Notes under the pieces: generated by a model
The model's database searches: none
Told to the model about the DNA's origin: nothing
What the model saw: only the letters and a program-made list of their open reading frames with translations
Part shown: positions 1 through 7,564 of the stretch, piece after piece
Layout of the letters: every line of letters begins with the position of its first letter
How positions within the stretch are numbered: the first letter of the stretch is position 1
Source: an uncultured Planctomycetaceae bacterium
GTDB taxonomy: Bacteria; Planctomycetota; Planctomycetia; Gemmatales; Gemmataceae
Direction of reading: 5' to 3'
DNA: 64,000 nt
NCBI GenBank assembly: GCA_937888715.1
Contig: CALARU010000312.1
Span: forward strand, 80,074 to 144,073
Program-made: the position numbers and the translations under genes

Positions 1-438
1 ATGGGTAAGTGCAACAAGTCGGGTTTTGGGGCCGATTGCATTTTTGATTTGTTCGGGATCGATGAATCCTTGAGAATCGGCATTAATTTTTGTGAGAGAG
101 ATTTTGCCTGCGAGTTCCATGATGCGCAGGGGTCTACTAACGCTGTTGTGTTCAAGATCGGTGGTGATAACATGGTCGCCTTCATTTAAAAGGCCTTTGA
201 ACGCCATGTTAAGGGCATCGGTGCAATTAAGGGTAAAAATAAAGCGTTCGGGCGCAGAGCCTTTAAAAAGCTGATTGAGCCGATGTCTACAATCATCAAG
301 AGCCCGTTCAGCTGCAAGGGCCATTTTGTGACCTGCCCGACCGGGGTTTGCCATATCTTCGCGTGCAAAGCGATCCATGGCTTTATAAACCGATTCAGGC
401 TTGGGAAAACTCGTTGCAGCATTATCGAGATAAATCAT
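1..438 (-). CDS. Class-V aminotransferase / cysteine desulfurase, 5' part only
   Basis: Reading the minus strand from ATG at 438 gives 146 codons that run off the window edge without a stop. The N-terminus (MIYLDNAATSFPKPESV), a segment ANPGRAGHKMA near residue 30 and LEHNSVSRPLR near residue 105 are typical of PLP-dependent class-V cysteine desulfurases of the SufS/CsdA-like group. Known family members take sulfur from cysteine as an enzyme-bound persulfide. The PLP lysine and active cysteine lie outside the window, so catalytic competence cannot be checked. The gene starts 24 bp after the ThiF-like gene and is very likely the fifth gene of the SAM-riboswitch operon, where it could supply sulfur to the carrier protein. 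An isomerase-like or other class-V enzyme is less likely. Confidence 0.85.
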   Translation of the reverse strand, partial: MIYLDNAATSFPKPESVYKAMDRFAREDMANPGRAGHKMALAAERALDDCRHRLNQLFKGSAPERFIFTLNCTDALNMAFKGLLNEGDHVITTDLEHNSVSRPLRIMELAGKISLTKINADSQGFIDPEQIKNAIGPKTRLVALTH

Positions 439-462
439 TTACAGCTCATCTGGGCGTTTAAA

Positions 463-1503
463 TTAGTGTCCGATGTAACGGGCGTAAAGCGTCTTTGCCC
501 TGTCTATATCGCTTGTACCTTTAATGATAGCCCGCCCATCGGGAAAAACGGTGAACTCACAGTCTTCAGCATTAAATTTAAGCATAAACTTGTTGAAGCT
601 TACATCGCCCAAGGTCTTAAGTTGAGCAGCCATATCTTCAAACTTAATTTTGTTTGGCGTACGATTGGAAATTTGAACAGCGTTTCTGCCACACAAACTT
701 GTGGTTTGCGAACCGAACTCGCCATCAATCCATTCGAATTTTCGATGCTTGCAGCAAGGGCAATCAACCTTACCTAGAAGCGGAGCAATCTTTACCCTGC
801 GATAGGTGTTTTCCCAAACATCAATCTGCACGAGTTCTTTGTTGATGGTTTCAGGTTTGCCTGAAAGAATCTTGATGGCTTCGGTGGCTTGCATGCTTGC
901 GATGATGTTTACGACGGGCCCAAGTACGCCCGCAGTTTCGCAAGTATCAGCAGAGCCGGGTGAGGGCGCAGCTTCAAACACACAGCGAAGGCAAGGAGTT
1001 TGATTCGGGATAATGGTCATGGTCATGCCATTGCTACCAATCACACCACCATAAACCCATGGCTTGTTATACTTGACTGCAATATCGTTGATGAGATAGC
1101 GAATTTCAAAGTTATCGGTGCCATCAAGAATAAGATCTGCGCCTTCACAAAGTGATTCGATATTGGTGCGATCGATATCGGTGACGACAGATTCGATGTT
1201 AATAGAAGAATTGATTGCACGAAGTTTACGAGCAGCAGCTTCAGCTTTGGGCAGGTTTTCGGTGACATCGTTTTCATCGAAAAGAACTTGACGCTGAAGA
1301 TTGCTGGGTTCGATAAAATCGCGATCAACAACTTTGATGGAGCCAACGCCAGCCCGAGCAAGGTTGTTGGCAAGCACGGTGCCAAGGGCGCCGCATCCGC
1401 ACAGGGTGACTTTGGAAGCTAAGAGCTTACGCTGCCCTTCTTCGCCCACCCCGTGGAAACGCATTTGCCTGCTATAGCGATCAATAGACTTGAAGTCGAT
1501 CAT
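463..1503 (-). CDS. ThiF/MoeB/HesA-family E1-like sulfur-carrier adenylyltransferase
   Basis: 346 residues. The Rossmann nucleotide site is GCGALG (36-41), followed by the acidic VVDRD (58-62) and NLQRQ (68-72) typical of E1-like enzymes. Cys171/Cys174 and a CPCC around 248-251 look like the structural zinc ligands. Cys188 in DTCETAGVLGP is at the usual catalytic-cysteine position. Family members adenylate the C-terminal glycine of a ubiquitin-like carrier so that sulfur can be added as a thiocarboxylate. No rhodanese domain is seen; the last ~75 residues form a small extra domain of unknown role. Its start overlaps the stop of the upstream 122-residue ORF by 4 bp (ATGA), which indicates translational coupling. 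The likely substrate is the CysO-like protein two genes upstream in the same operon. Confidence 0.93.
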   Translation of the reverse strand: MIDFKSIDRYSRQMRFHGVGEEGQRKLLASKVTLCGCGALGTVLANNLARAGVGSIKVVDRDFIEPSNLQRQVLFDENDVTENLPKAEAAARKLRAINSSINIESVVTDIDRTNIESLCEGADLILDGTDNFEIRYLINDIAVKYNKPWVYGGVIGSNGMTMTIIPNQTPCLRCVFEAAPSPGSADTCETAGVLGPVVNIIASMQATEAIKILSGKPETINKELVQIDVWENTYRRVKIAPLLGKVDCPCCKHRKFEWIDGEFGSQTTSLCGRNAVQISNRTPNKIKFEDMAAQLKTLGDVSFNKFMLKFNAEDCEFTVFPDGRAIIKGTSDIDRAKTLYARYIGH

Positions 1504-1868
1504 TCGCCATCTCCTACGCCCATGTCATCAAGAAAGGTATCAAGAACTTCGACAGTTCCGCCGCCCCATTTTTCTTCGCGAGCAAATGCAGCAAGAACAG
1601 CAAGGTCTTCTTTAAGCCTTGCAACTTCTTTGGCATTTAAGCGCTGAAGGTAGGTTGCAACTTGATCCAAGATTGCAGCACCAGCCTGCTGATTACAAAT
1701 GTTCTCATCCGAGCCGGCGATGAAAACAACAAAATGTAGAAGGCTCAAAAGCAGCGGATTTGCTCCGACCTGATCAGGAATCTCTGGGAAAATTGCGGTT
1801 CCTTCTGGAACTTCAATGCTATTTTCGTCCATATCTTCCATTTCATCCATGTCTTCGTTGTCTGCCAT
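1500..1868 (-). CDS. Unknown acidic 122-residue protein of the sulfur-carrier operon
   Basis: I do not recognise the family. The first ~20 residues are rich in Asp, Glu and Met (MADNEDMDEMEDMDEN), followed by a predicted mostly helical body: a hydrophobic stretch LLLSLLHFVVFIAG (about 39-52), then amphipathic helices containing LQRLNAKEVARLKEDLAVLA. One cysteine is visible (DENICNQQ). There is no JAMM metal motif, so this is not an obvious carrier-processing protease. The start has a strong SD (GGAGG, 5 nt before ATG). The gene begins 1 bp after the carrier gene and overlaps thiF by 4 bp, so it is deeply embedded in the operon. A role as adaptor or chaperone between carrier and E1 is a guess from position only. 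Confidence 0.75.
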   Translation of the reverse strand: MADNEDMDEMEDMDENSIEVPEGTAIFPEIPDQVGANPLLLSLLHFVVFIAGSDENICNQQAGAAILDQVATYLQRLNAKEVARLKEDLAVLAAFAREEKWGGGTVEVLDTFLDDMGVGDGE

Positions 1869-1869
1869 A

Positions 1870-2142
1870 TTAACCTCCTGCTACTGCCGGGATAATTGCT
1901 ACTTCGTCGCCATCTTTTACAGGAGTGGCAAGGTTTTCGAGGTAACGCATATCTTCGTCATTGATAAAGATGTTTACAAATCTGCGCAACTGGCCATTAT
2001 CGAACAGCCGTTGTTCCATTGCTGGGTGAAGTTTACAAAGTTCGCCAAGTGCTTCGCCTACAGTGATGGCAATAACTTCAACCGAAGCGAGATTGCCCGC
2101 ATGAGGTCGGAGTGGAGTAGGGATTTGAATTTTAACTGCCAT
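1870..2142 (-). CDS. CysO/MoaD/ThiS-like ubiquitin-fold sulfur carrier protein
   Basis: 90 residues ending in IIPAVAGG, the exposed Gly-Gly tail needed for adenylation and thiocarboxylate formation. The body fits the CysO subgroup: IPTPLRPHAG near the N-terminus, FVNIFINDEDMRYL in the middle, KDGDEVAIIPAVAGG at the end. In Mycobacterium tuberculosis CysO delivers sulfide to CysM for cysteine synthesis. Here the neighbour is a threonine-synthase-like enzyme, so the acceptor is probably different. No extra residues follow Gly-Gly, so no protease is needed to mature it. It lies 54 bp after the PLP enzyme gene and 1 bp before the unknown 122-residue ORF. MoaD for molybdopterin is an alternative, but no moa/moe genes are nearby. 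Confidence 0.93.
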   Translation of the reverse strand: MAVKIQIPTPLRPHAGNLASVEVIAITVGEALGELCKLHPAMEQRLFDNGQLRRFVNIFINDEDMRYLENLATPVKDGDEVAIIPAVAGG

Positions 2143-2196
2143 AAATACCTTCCAGCGGAAAAGCCCGCATGTTAAAAAAATCCAGATAATAGAGGA

Positions 2197-3456
2197 TTAA
2201 GCAAGAACAGGTTCTTGGGTATTTTCCATGGTGGCTACGAACTCGTCGAGCGAGGTTCCAATGGTAACAGGTTCGCCTAGTTGAGTCGCTAGGGAATCCT
2301 GCGTTTTAAGACCATTGCCTGTAATGAGGAGAACGATTTCTTCATTTTTGGGAATACGGCCCTGCTCGACCAATTTGCGAGCGGTTGCGACAGTAACTCC
2401 ACCTGCTGTTTCAGCAAACACGCCTTCAGTTTTTGCAAGTAAAAGCATGCCTTCCCTGATTTCATCATCGGTAACATCTTCGGCCCAGCCACCGCTTTCG
2501 CGAATAAGCTTGGCAGCGAAGTAGCCATCTGCAGGGTCGCCAATTGCGAGTGATTTGCAAATAGTGTTTGGTTTCCGAACAGGGCGATGAGATTCCCAGC
2601 CGTTTTTTACTGCTCCACTGATTGGGTTACAGCCTGTGGCTTGGGCACCATAAAACTTGGTGGAGGGTTCCTGCTTAAGAAGGTCGATTTTGTAAAGTTC
2701 TTGGAAGGCCTTGCTGACTTTGCCAACAAGTGCACCACCAGCCATCGGGCTGACCACATGCTGGGGCGTTCGCCAGCCCAGTTGTTCTGCAATTTCAAAG
2801 CCCATGGATTTAGAACCTTCGGCATAAAATGGACGGAGGTTGATGTTCACAAATCCCCAGCCATATTTAAACGCCACCTGAGTGCAAAGCCTGTTTACTT
2901 CGTCGTAGGTGCCACGCACTTTAATCACATTGGCGCCATAAACCGAGGTCCCCATCACCTTGGCTCTTTCAAGATCAGAGGGAATAAAGATATAGCTTTG
3001 CATTCCAGCTGCAGCAGCATTAGCTGCAACACTATTGGCGAGATTTCCGGTAGAGGCGCAGCCTACGGTTTTCAAACCAAACTCATGGGCTTTGCTTAAT
3101 GCAACTGCAACCACACGATCCTTGAAGGAAAGGGTGGGGAAGTTGACCGCATCATTTTTTATCCATAGATTCTTGACCCCGATTTCTTTTGCCAGGCGGT
3201 CTGCTCGAATTAAAGGTGTGCCACCAACATGCAATCCTACGGTGGGTTCACCATCAATGGGTAGCAGTTCTTGATAGCGCCACATGTTGAAGGTGCGGGC
3301 TTCTAATTTTTCTTTGGTAAGAACGCCTTTTAGGCCTTCATAATCATAATCGATTTCCAATGGCCCGAAATCGTCCTGGCAGAAATTGACAGGGGTTACG
3401 GGGTATAATTTGCCACACAAGCGGCACTTCATGCCTTTTACAAAACTGGAAGACAC
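2197..3456 (-). CDS. Threonine-synthase-like PLP enzyme (possible homocysteine synthase), GTG start
   Basis: From the GTG start the protein has 419 residues, normal for the threonine synthase family. It begins with a small Cys cluster (CRLCG at 11-15, then Cys26), followed by GGTPLIRADRL, the PLP-lysine motif SFKDR (Lys112), the phosphate/substrate loop STGNLANSVAA, and a C-terminal ETAGGVTVA and ITGNGLKTQ. I chose GTG 3456 because GGAGG sits 8 nt upstream. The open frame back to 3696 runs through a riboswitch and cannot be coding. Family enzymes convert O-phosphohomoserine to threonine. Being SAM-regulated and fused by operon to a sulfur carrier, it may instead use O-phosphohomoserine plus carrier thiocarboxylate to make homocysteine. 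That reassignment is inference; sequence alone says threonine synthase family. Confidence 0.9.
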   Translation of the reverse strand: MSSSFVKGMKCRLCGKLYPVTPVNFCQDDFGPLEIDYDYEGLKGVLTKEKLEARTFNMWRYQELLPIDGEPTVGLHVGGTPLIRADRLAKEIGVKNLWIKNDAVNFPTLSFKDRVVAVALSKAHEFGLKTVGCASTGNLANSVAANAAAAGMQSYIFIPSDLERAKVMGTSVYGANVIKVRGTYDEVNRLCTQVAFKYGWGFVNINLRPFYAEGSKSMGFEIAEQLGWRTPQHVVSPMAGGALVGKVSKAFQELYKIDLLKQEPSTKFYGAQATGCNPISGAVKNGWESHRPVRKPNTICKSLAIGDPADGYFAAKLIRESGGWAEDVTDDEIREGMLLLAKTEGVFAETAGGVTVATARKLVEQGRIPKNEEIVLLITGNGLKTQDSLATQLGEPVTIGTSLDEFVATMENTQEPVLA

Positions 3457-3462
3457 TTGTCT

Positions 3463-3526
3463 TTCCTCCATATACGCAGGACAATAACCTGCAATAAAAT
3501 TGGTAGTCTTTTCCAGAGGAGGATAT
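3463..3526 (-). promoter_or_regulatory. Probable riboswitch expression platform hiding the SD of the PLP enzyme gene
   Basis: Downstream of the SAM aptamer the minus-strand leader contains TCCTCC (about 3526-3520), which can pair with the SD region GGAGGA at about 3469-3464, just before the GTG start. This suggests translational control. A CCCC-TTTTTT stretch (about 3550-3541) lies between, but I see no strong hairpin in front of it, so intrinsic termination seems less likely. The choice between the two modes is an inference from pairing by eye. Confidence 0.45.
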
Positions 3527-3569
3527 TTAAGCTTGGAGATAAAAAAGGGGCATACAGTAAGTACGACAC

Positions 3570-3687
3570 TTCTTATCTCTCCCGGCAAACCCGGGTAGGA
3601 GGTAGCACCAGCATCGTTGCGAGTAAACGCTTCGACCGGTTGCTGTGGCTTCGACGGGCCTAATCCCTCTGCCACTCTGGATAAGAA
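3570..3687 (-). ncRNA. SAM-I (S-box) riboswitch aptamer
   Basis: On the minus strand the conserved SAM-I core elements appear in order: closing stem P1 TTCTTATC / GATAAGAA (3687-3680 with 3577-3570), AGAGTGGCAGAGGGA, AGGCCCG, TCGAAGCC, AGCAACCGG, GGTGCTACCTCC, then a hairpin CCCGG-GTTTG-CCGGG before the 3' P1 strand. This matches the S-box consensus in motif order and spacing. SAM-I riboswitches lower expression of methionine, cysteine and SAM synthesis genes when SAM is plentiful. It lies immediately upstream of the threonine-synthase-like gene, so the whole sulfur-carrier operon is predicted to be under methionine/SAM control. Confidence 0.96.
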
Positions 3688-3707
3688 ACTCACCAAATTG
3701 TTCTAAT

Positions 3708-3736
3708 AATATATTCTGTATTGTGACAATCAGCAA
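3708..3736 (-). promoter_or_regulatory. Candidate sigma-70 promoter of the SAM-riboswitch operon
   Basis: The minus strand has TTGCTG (3736-3731), a 17-nt spacer and TATATT (3713-3708). Transcription would start near 3701, just before the 5' strand of the riboswitch P1 stem. The -10 is good and the -35 is weak. Confidence 0.45.
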
Positions 3737-3849
3737 TCGATAAACCGAGAAAATATCAAAATCCTTTGAATTCTTCATTACCTTGAGTCGCTAAATTGCT
3801 AAATCACGGTACTGTTTAACATTGTTTAATCAAAAAGGAGTGGATTTCT

Positions 3850-4950
3850 TTAGTCTTCATCGTCATCGGAATCAACCCAGTCTGGAAGAGGTGGGGGTGT
3901 CATCAGATCGAGTTCGAGAAGAACAGTCATCGCAGAATCAGGCCTATTATCTTTAGACTTGTTCATCATGCGTTCGACCAATTCCACAAACCAATCGGAA
4001 AGATCGGTGCGGAAATTCGTGATGGGTTCAGATTTTTCCTTACTGCGTTGAGCTTTGATTTTGTCTTTCTTCTCTAAGCCTGGGTAAGGTAGTTTTCCGG
4101 TTAAGGCATGATAAAAAGTGCACCCCAATCCATAAAGGTCGGCTCTGCCATCGATCTCGACGGAGTTGTAGGATTGCTCCGGTGCAATGTAATCCATGGT
4201 GCCCACAATGTAGCCCTTGCCGCCAATGATTTTAAGATCTTCATCTTTTTCACCTTGGACAAATGCCAACCCAAAGTCAAACAACTTTGCTTGGTTTTCA
4301 GGGGTTACCATGATGTTTGAAGGCTTGATATCGCGGTGGATAACGCCGTATTGATGGCAATGAGCAAGAGCCGTCAAAGTATGGCGCATCAACTTGATAG
4401 CAAGATCCTGAGAGATTGCGCCGGATTCGTCGATGATTTTTTGGAGTGATTTGCCTTGGATGAATTCGATGAGCATGTAGTTGAGCCCTGCGAAATCTTC
4501 TAAGCTGAAAACCTTAACGACATTGGGGTGATCAAGTTTCTGGGCGATGTAAAATTCTCTTTTAAACCGGGCGATGAGTCTGTCTTGCCTTTCGGTTTTG
4601 AGATTGCGAAGCACCTTCATGCTAACGAAGTTTAATTTATCATCATTTTTTCTGGCGAGGTAAACGGTGCTCATTCCACCTCTACCCAGAACAGAAAGCA
4701 CTTGGTACTCTTTCATCACCAAGCCACGGGATTTACCTTTTAATATTCGCTCTGCTTGAAATTTGGTGATCTTTCCTGCCTTCACTAAATATTCTGCGAT
4801 GAGGTTGGGTTCGCTTCGGATGGTTTTATCAAGGTTGTTATAAAGCACAACAACTTCCACCTTGTCCATCAATTTGCTGCGCATGAGGGACATGAGGAAG
4901 TCGCCTACATTGACTTCAGGGTTTGATTTTTCAGGATCTGGGGGGCTCAT
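3850..4950 (-). CDS. Soluble Ser/Thr protein kinase (Hanks type)
   Basis: 366 residues with all main kinase motifs: glycine loop GRGGMSTVY (89-97), Lys112 (VSMKVL), HRDIKPSN (205-212), DFG (225-227), and APEQ in the activation segment. There is no transmembrane helix, so unlike PknB-type receptors it should be cytosolic. The first ~80 residues precede the kinase fold and include an AEYLVKAGKITKFQAERIL helix pair often seen before planctomycete kinases. The C-terminus is acidic (DSDDDED). It starts 34 bp after pheT, at the end of a long ribF-to-pheT run, so it is probably co-transcribed with translation genes. Substrates are unknown. Confidence 0.95.
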   Translation of the reverse strand: MSPPDPEKSNPEVNVGDFLMSLMRSKLMDKVEVVVLYNNLDKTIRSEPNLIAEYLVKAGKITKFQAERILKGKSRGLVMKEYQVLSVLGRGGMSTVYLARKNDDKLNFVSMKVLRNLKTERQDRLIARFKREFYIAQKLDHPNVVKVFSLEDFAGLNYMLIEFIQGKSLQKIIDESGAISQDLAIKLMRHTLTALAHCHQYGVIHRDIKPSNIMVTPENQAKLFDFGLAFVQGEKDEDLKIIGGKGYIVGTMDYIAPEQSYNSVEIDGRADLYGLGCTFYHALTGKLPYPGLEKKDKIKAQRSKEKSEPITNFRTDLSDWFVELVERMMNKSKDNRPDSAMTVLLELDLMTPPPLPDWVDSDDDED

Positions 4951-4984
4951 ACCCGTTAACCGCCTTTAACTTGGTGGTTATCAA

Positions 4985-7498
4985 TTAAACTTCTTTTCCA
5001 CGAATCTGGGCTTTCAGCACATGCTTAAGCCTGTCTTCAATTTTCTTGTGCAGCTTGTCAACTTCTTTGTCGTTAAGCGTGCGATCATCAGCCTGGTAAC
5101 TAAGGGCAAAAGCAAGACTTTTGGTTCCTGCGGGAACTCGATCACCTTGATAAATATCAAATAGCCTAGCAACTTTAAGAACATTGCCCCCTGCAGCCTG
5201 AATTTCGGCGGTAACCGTTTGGCCTGTGATGGATTGATCAACGACCACTGCAATATCCCTAAGGGCAGCAGGGAAGCGCGAGACGGGCTTAGACAAATAT
5301 CTTACAGGAAGGCCTGAAGCCAGAGTGAGCAAGTCGAATTCTGCTGCGATTATTTCGTGATTATCCAGCCCGAGGGTGGATGCAAGCTTCGGATGTAAGA
5401 CGCCAAACATTCCTGCAACTTTGTCATGAATTAGTAGAGCAGCGGATTTGCCCGGATGAAGGGCGGGGTGGTTGCCTGGTTTGAAGGAAACCTTTTCCAG
5501 ATGAACTCCGGAAGTAAGCCCCTCGACAATGCCTTTCAAATCATAGAAATTCAAATTGTTTTTACCGGAGGGATCTTCCACCCAGAAGGGTTTGTTTCGC
5601 GGACCACAAATTGCAATCGCAAGTTTGTAGGGCTCTACAGGCAATGCTTGACCACTCACTTTTTGATACACTTTGCCCACTTCGAAAAGCTTGACGCATT
5701 CGGTGTGTTTGAGGTTGGCTTGGGTCAGCGAGACAATACTTGCCATAAGGCTTTGGCGCATAACAGTGCGTTCGCTACTGATGGGGTTGAGCAATGTTAC
5801 ATAAGCTGGCTTCGAGGATTCTAGAAAAGCAGATTCTGCTTCGGGTGATGTTAGCGAGTAAGCAATCGTTTCTTGCAACCCAAGGTGAACGAGTGTATCT
5901 TTTATTTTGCGTTCAAAATCAAGTTCTGGATCGATCAAAACCGGCGGTAATTGCTCTGAAAGGCTGGTTTCGGGAAACTTATCGTACCCGTACAGTCGTG
6001 CGATATCTTCGAGAAGATCTGCAACCCCAACTTGGATATCCAATCTATGGGTTGGCGCAGTAACCCGAAGCATTTCGTTGCTTACTTTTTCAACTTTAAA
6101 CTCTAAGGAAGTTAAAAGTTTGGTGCATTCCTCGATGGGGATTGCGATCCCAAGAATGCGCTTGGCTTCCGCAAGCGAGAAATCAATAACTTGCAATGGT
6201 TTGGGAGAGGGATAACAATCGATCCTACCTTCAGCGGGCAGGCCATGGGCAAATTCTTGCATCAATTGCAGTGCTCGGTTGGCGCCGCCAATTACTTGAT
6301 CTGGATGTATACCTTTGCTAAACCGGGTTGCAGCTTCGCTGGGAAGTGCCATGGATTTCATTGCTTTGCGAATTGCAAGGAAATCAAAGTTTGCACTTTC
6401 AAGCATAACCCGCGAGGTGGATTCGGTAACTTCGGTTTCAGCGCCCCCCATCAATCCTGCGATTGCAATAGGCCCAAGCGCATCTGCAATAACAAGAGTT
6501 TCAGCAGAGAGTTCACGATCTAAACCATCTAAAGTCTTGATCTTTTCACCCTTGGTCGCGAAACGGATTACGATCTCGGGAGTTTTCCCTTTGGCTCTTG
6601 AGCAGAGAATATCGTAATCGAATGCGTGCAGTGGTTGGCCCTGTTCAAGCATTACATAATTCGTGATATCGACAATGTTGTTGATTGGCCTCATGCCAGC
6701 TTGATGCAACCTGCGCTTTAAAAAAGCGGGGGAGGGAGCAACTTTGATGTTCTCGATAAGCGAAGCGGTATAGCGATGGCATGCAGAGGTGTCTTGGATG
6801 ACAACATTTATCTTGCCGGTAATTGCAGGGCCAAAGTTATTTGGTTTGTGCTCAAAGGGTTTTAATTTACCCCCGGTCATTGCTGCGACTTCGCGTGCAA
6901 CGCCTATCATCGAAAGGCAACGGGCCTTGTTAGGCAGAATGTCGAGTTCGATGATGGAATCACCAAAATAATCAACAAGGGGCATACCCACAGTCGCATC
7001 GTCTTCAAGAATGATGATGCCATCGTGATCTTCGGAAATGCCAAGTTCAAAGCCGGAGCAAACCATGCCATCGCTGGTAATACCCCTGATTTTTCCGGGT
7101 TTAAGTTCTTTTAAAACCTTTGGAGTGGCATGGCCATCGAAAAGCACGGAGCCCGAAAGTGCAAGAATAATTTTTTGGCCCGTATCACCCACAGCAAGAT
7201 TGGGCGCCCCAGTAACCATGGTAATGGACCTGCCCAAGCCATACTCAACAGTTGGAAGTTTAAGCCTATCTGCATCGGGGTGCTTATCAACCTTGGTGAC
7301 CAATCCGATTATGATTTTGTCTTTATCCCAAACAGGATAGGGGTCTTCTGTTCCAAGTCTTAGTCCTTCAGGTGCAGGAACGCCCCAGTGCTTGATGCCA
7401 GATACTTCAAGCCCTGCAAGGGCAAGTCTGTTGACTAAAGCCTCGAGTGAAAGGTCGAAGTCTACATAATCTTTGAGCCAGCGAATCGGAACTTTCAT
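4985..7498 (-). CDS. pheT: Phenylalanine-tRNA ligase beta subunit
   Basis: 837 residues, full length for bacterial PheT. It has an EMAP-like tRNA-binding domain near the N-terminus (GLVTKVDKHPDADRLKL around 65-80), the B3/B4 editing module (residues ~220-400, with LHAFDYD), a B5 domain (~420-490) and a C-terminal anticodon-binding FDX-ACB domain (PVSRFPAALRDIAVVVDQS onward). With PheS it forms the alpha2-beta2 enzyme that charges tRNA-Phe. It follows pheS by 66 bp. The ATG is the first plausible start, and the N-terminus MKVPIRWLKDYVDF is typical. Confidence 0.98.
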   Translation of the reverse strand: MKVPIRWLKDYVDFDLSLEALVNRLALAGLEVSGIKHWGVPAPEGLRLGTEDPYPVWDKDKIIIGLVTKVDKHPDADRLKLPTVEYGLGRSITMVTGAPNLAVGDTGQKIILALSGSVLFDGHATPKVLKELKPGKIRGITSDGMVCSGFELGISEDHDGIIILEDDATVGMPLVDYFGDSIIELDILPNKARCLSMIGVAREVAAMTGGKLKPFEHKPNNFGPAITGKINVVIQDTSACHRYTASLIENIKVAPSPAFLKRRLHQAGMRPINNIVDITNYVMLEQGQPLHAFDYDILCSRAKGKTPEIVIRFATKGEKIKTLDGLDRELSAETLVIADALGPIAIAGLMGGAETEVTESTSRVMLESANFDFLAIRKAMKSMALPSEAATRFSKGIHPDQVIGGANRALQLMQEFAHGLPAEGRIDCYPSPKPLQVIDFSLAEAKRILGIAIPIEECTKLLTSLEFKVEKVSNEMLRVTAPTHRLDIQVGVADLLEDIARLYGYDKFPETSLSEQLPPVLIDPELDFERKIKDTLVHLGLQETIAYSLTSPEAESAFLESSKPAYVTLLNPISSERTVMRQSLMASIVSLTQANLKHTECVKLFEVGKVYQKVSGQALPVEPYKLAIAICGPRNKPFWVEDPSGKNNLNFYDLKGIVEGLTSGVHLEKVSFKPGNHPALHPGKSAALLIHDKVAGMFGVLHPKLASTLGLDNHEIIAAEFDLLTLASGLPVRYLSKPVSRFPAALRDIAVVVDQSITGQTVTAEIQAAGGNVLKVARLFDIYQGDRVPAGTKSLAFALSYQADDRTLNDKEVDKLHKKIEDRLKHVLKAQIRGKEV

Positions 7499-7564
7499 GA
7501 TTCAATACCCGGGTTGTGTTGTTGCAAAATGAAAAACCAAAACAAATACAACCGATACCTAAGA

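Noticed and set aside
1870..2142. Molybdopterin synthase small subunit (MoaD)
   Set aside because: The LRPHAG and FVNIFINDEDMRYL segments fit CysO better, and no moa or moe genes are present.
3457..3778. Coding extension of the threonine-synthase-like gene and a small minus-strand ORF (3527-3778)
   Set aside because: Both run through the SAM-I riboswitch; the GTG start with SD at 3456 explains the gene.
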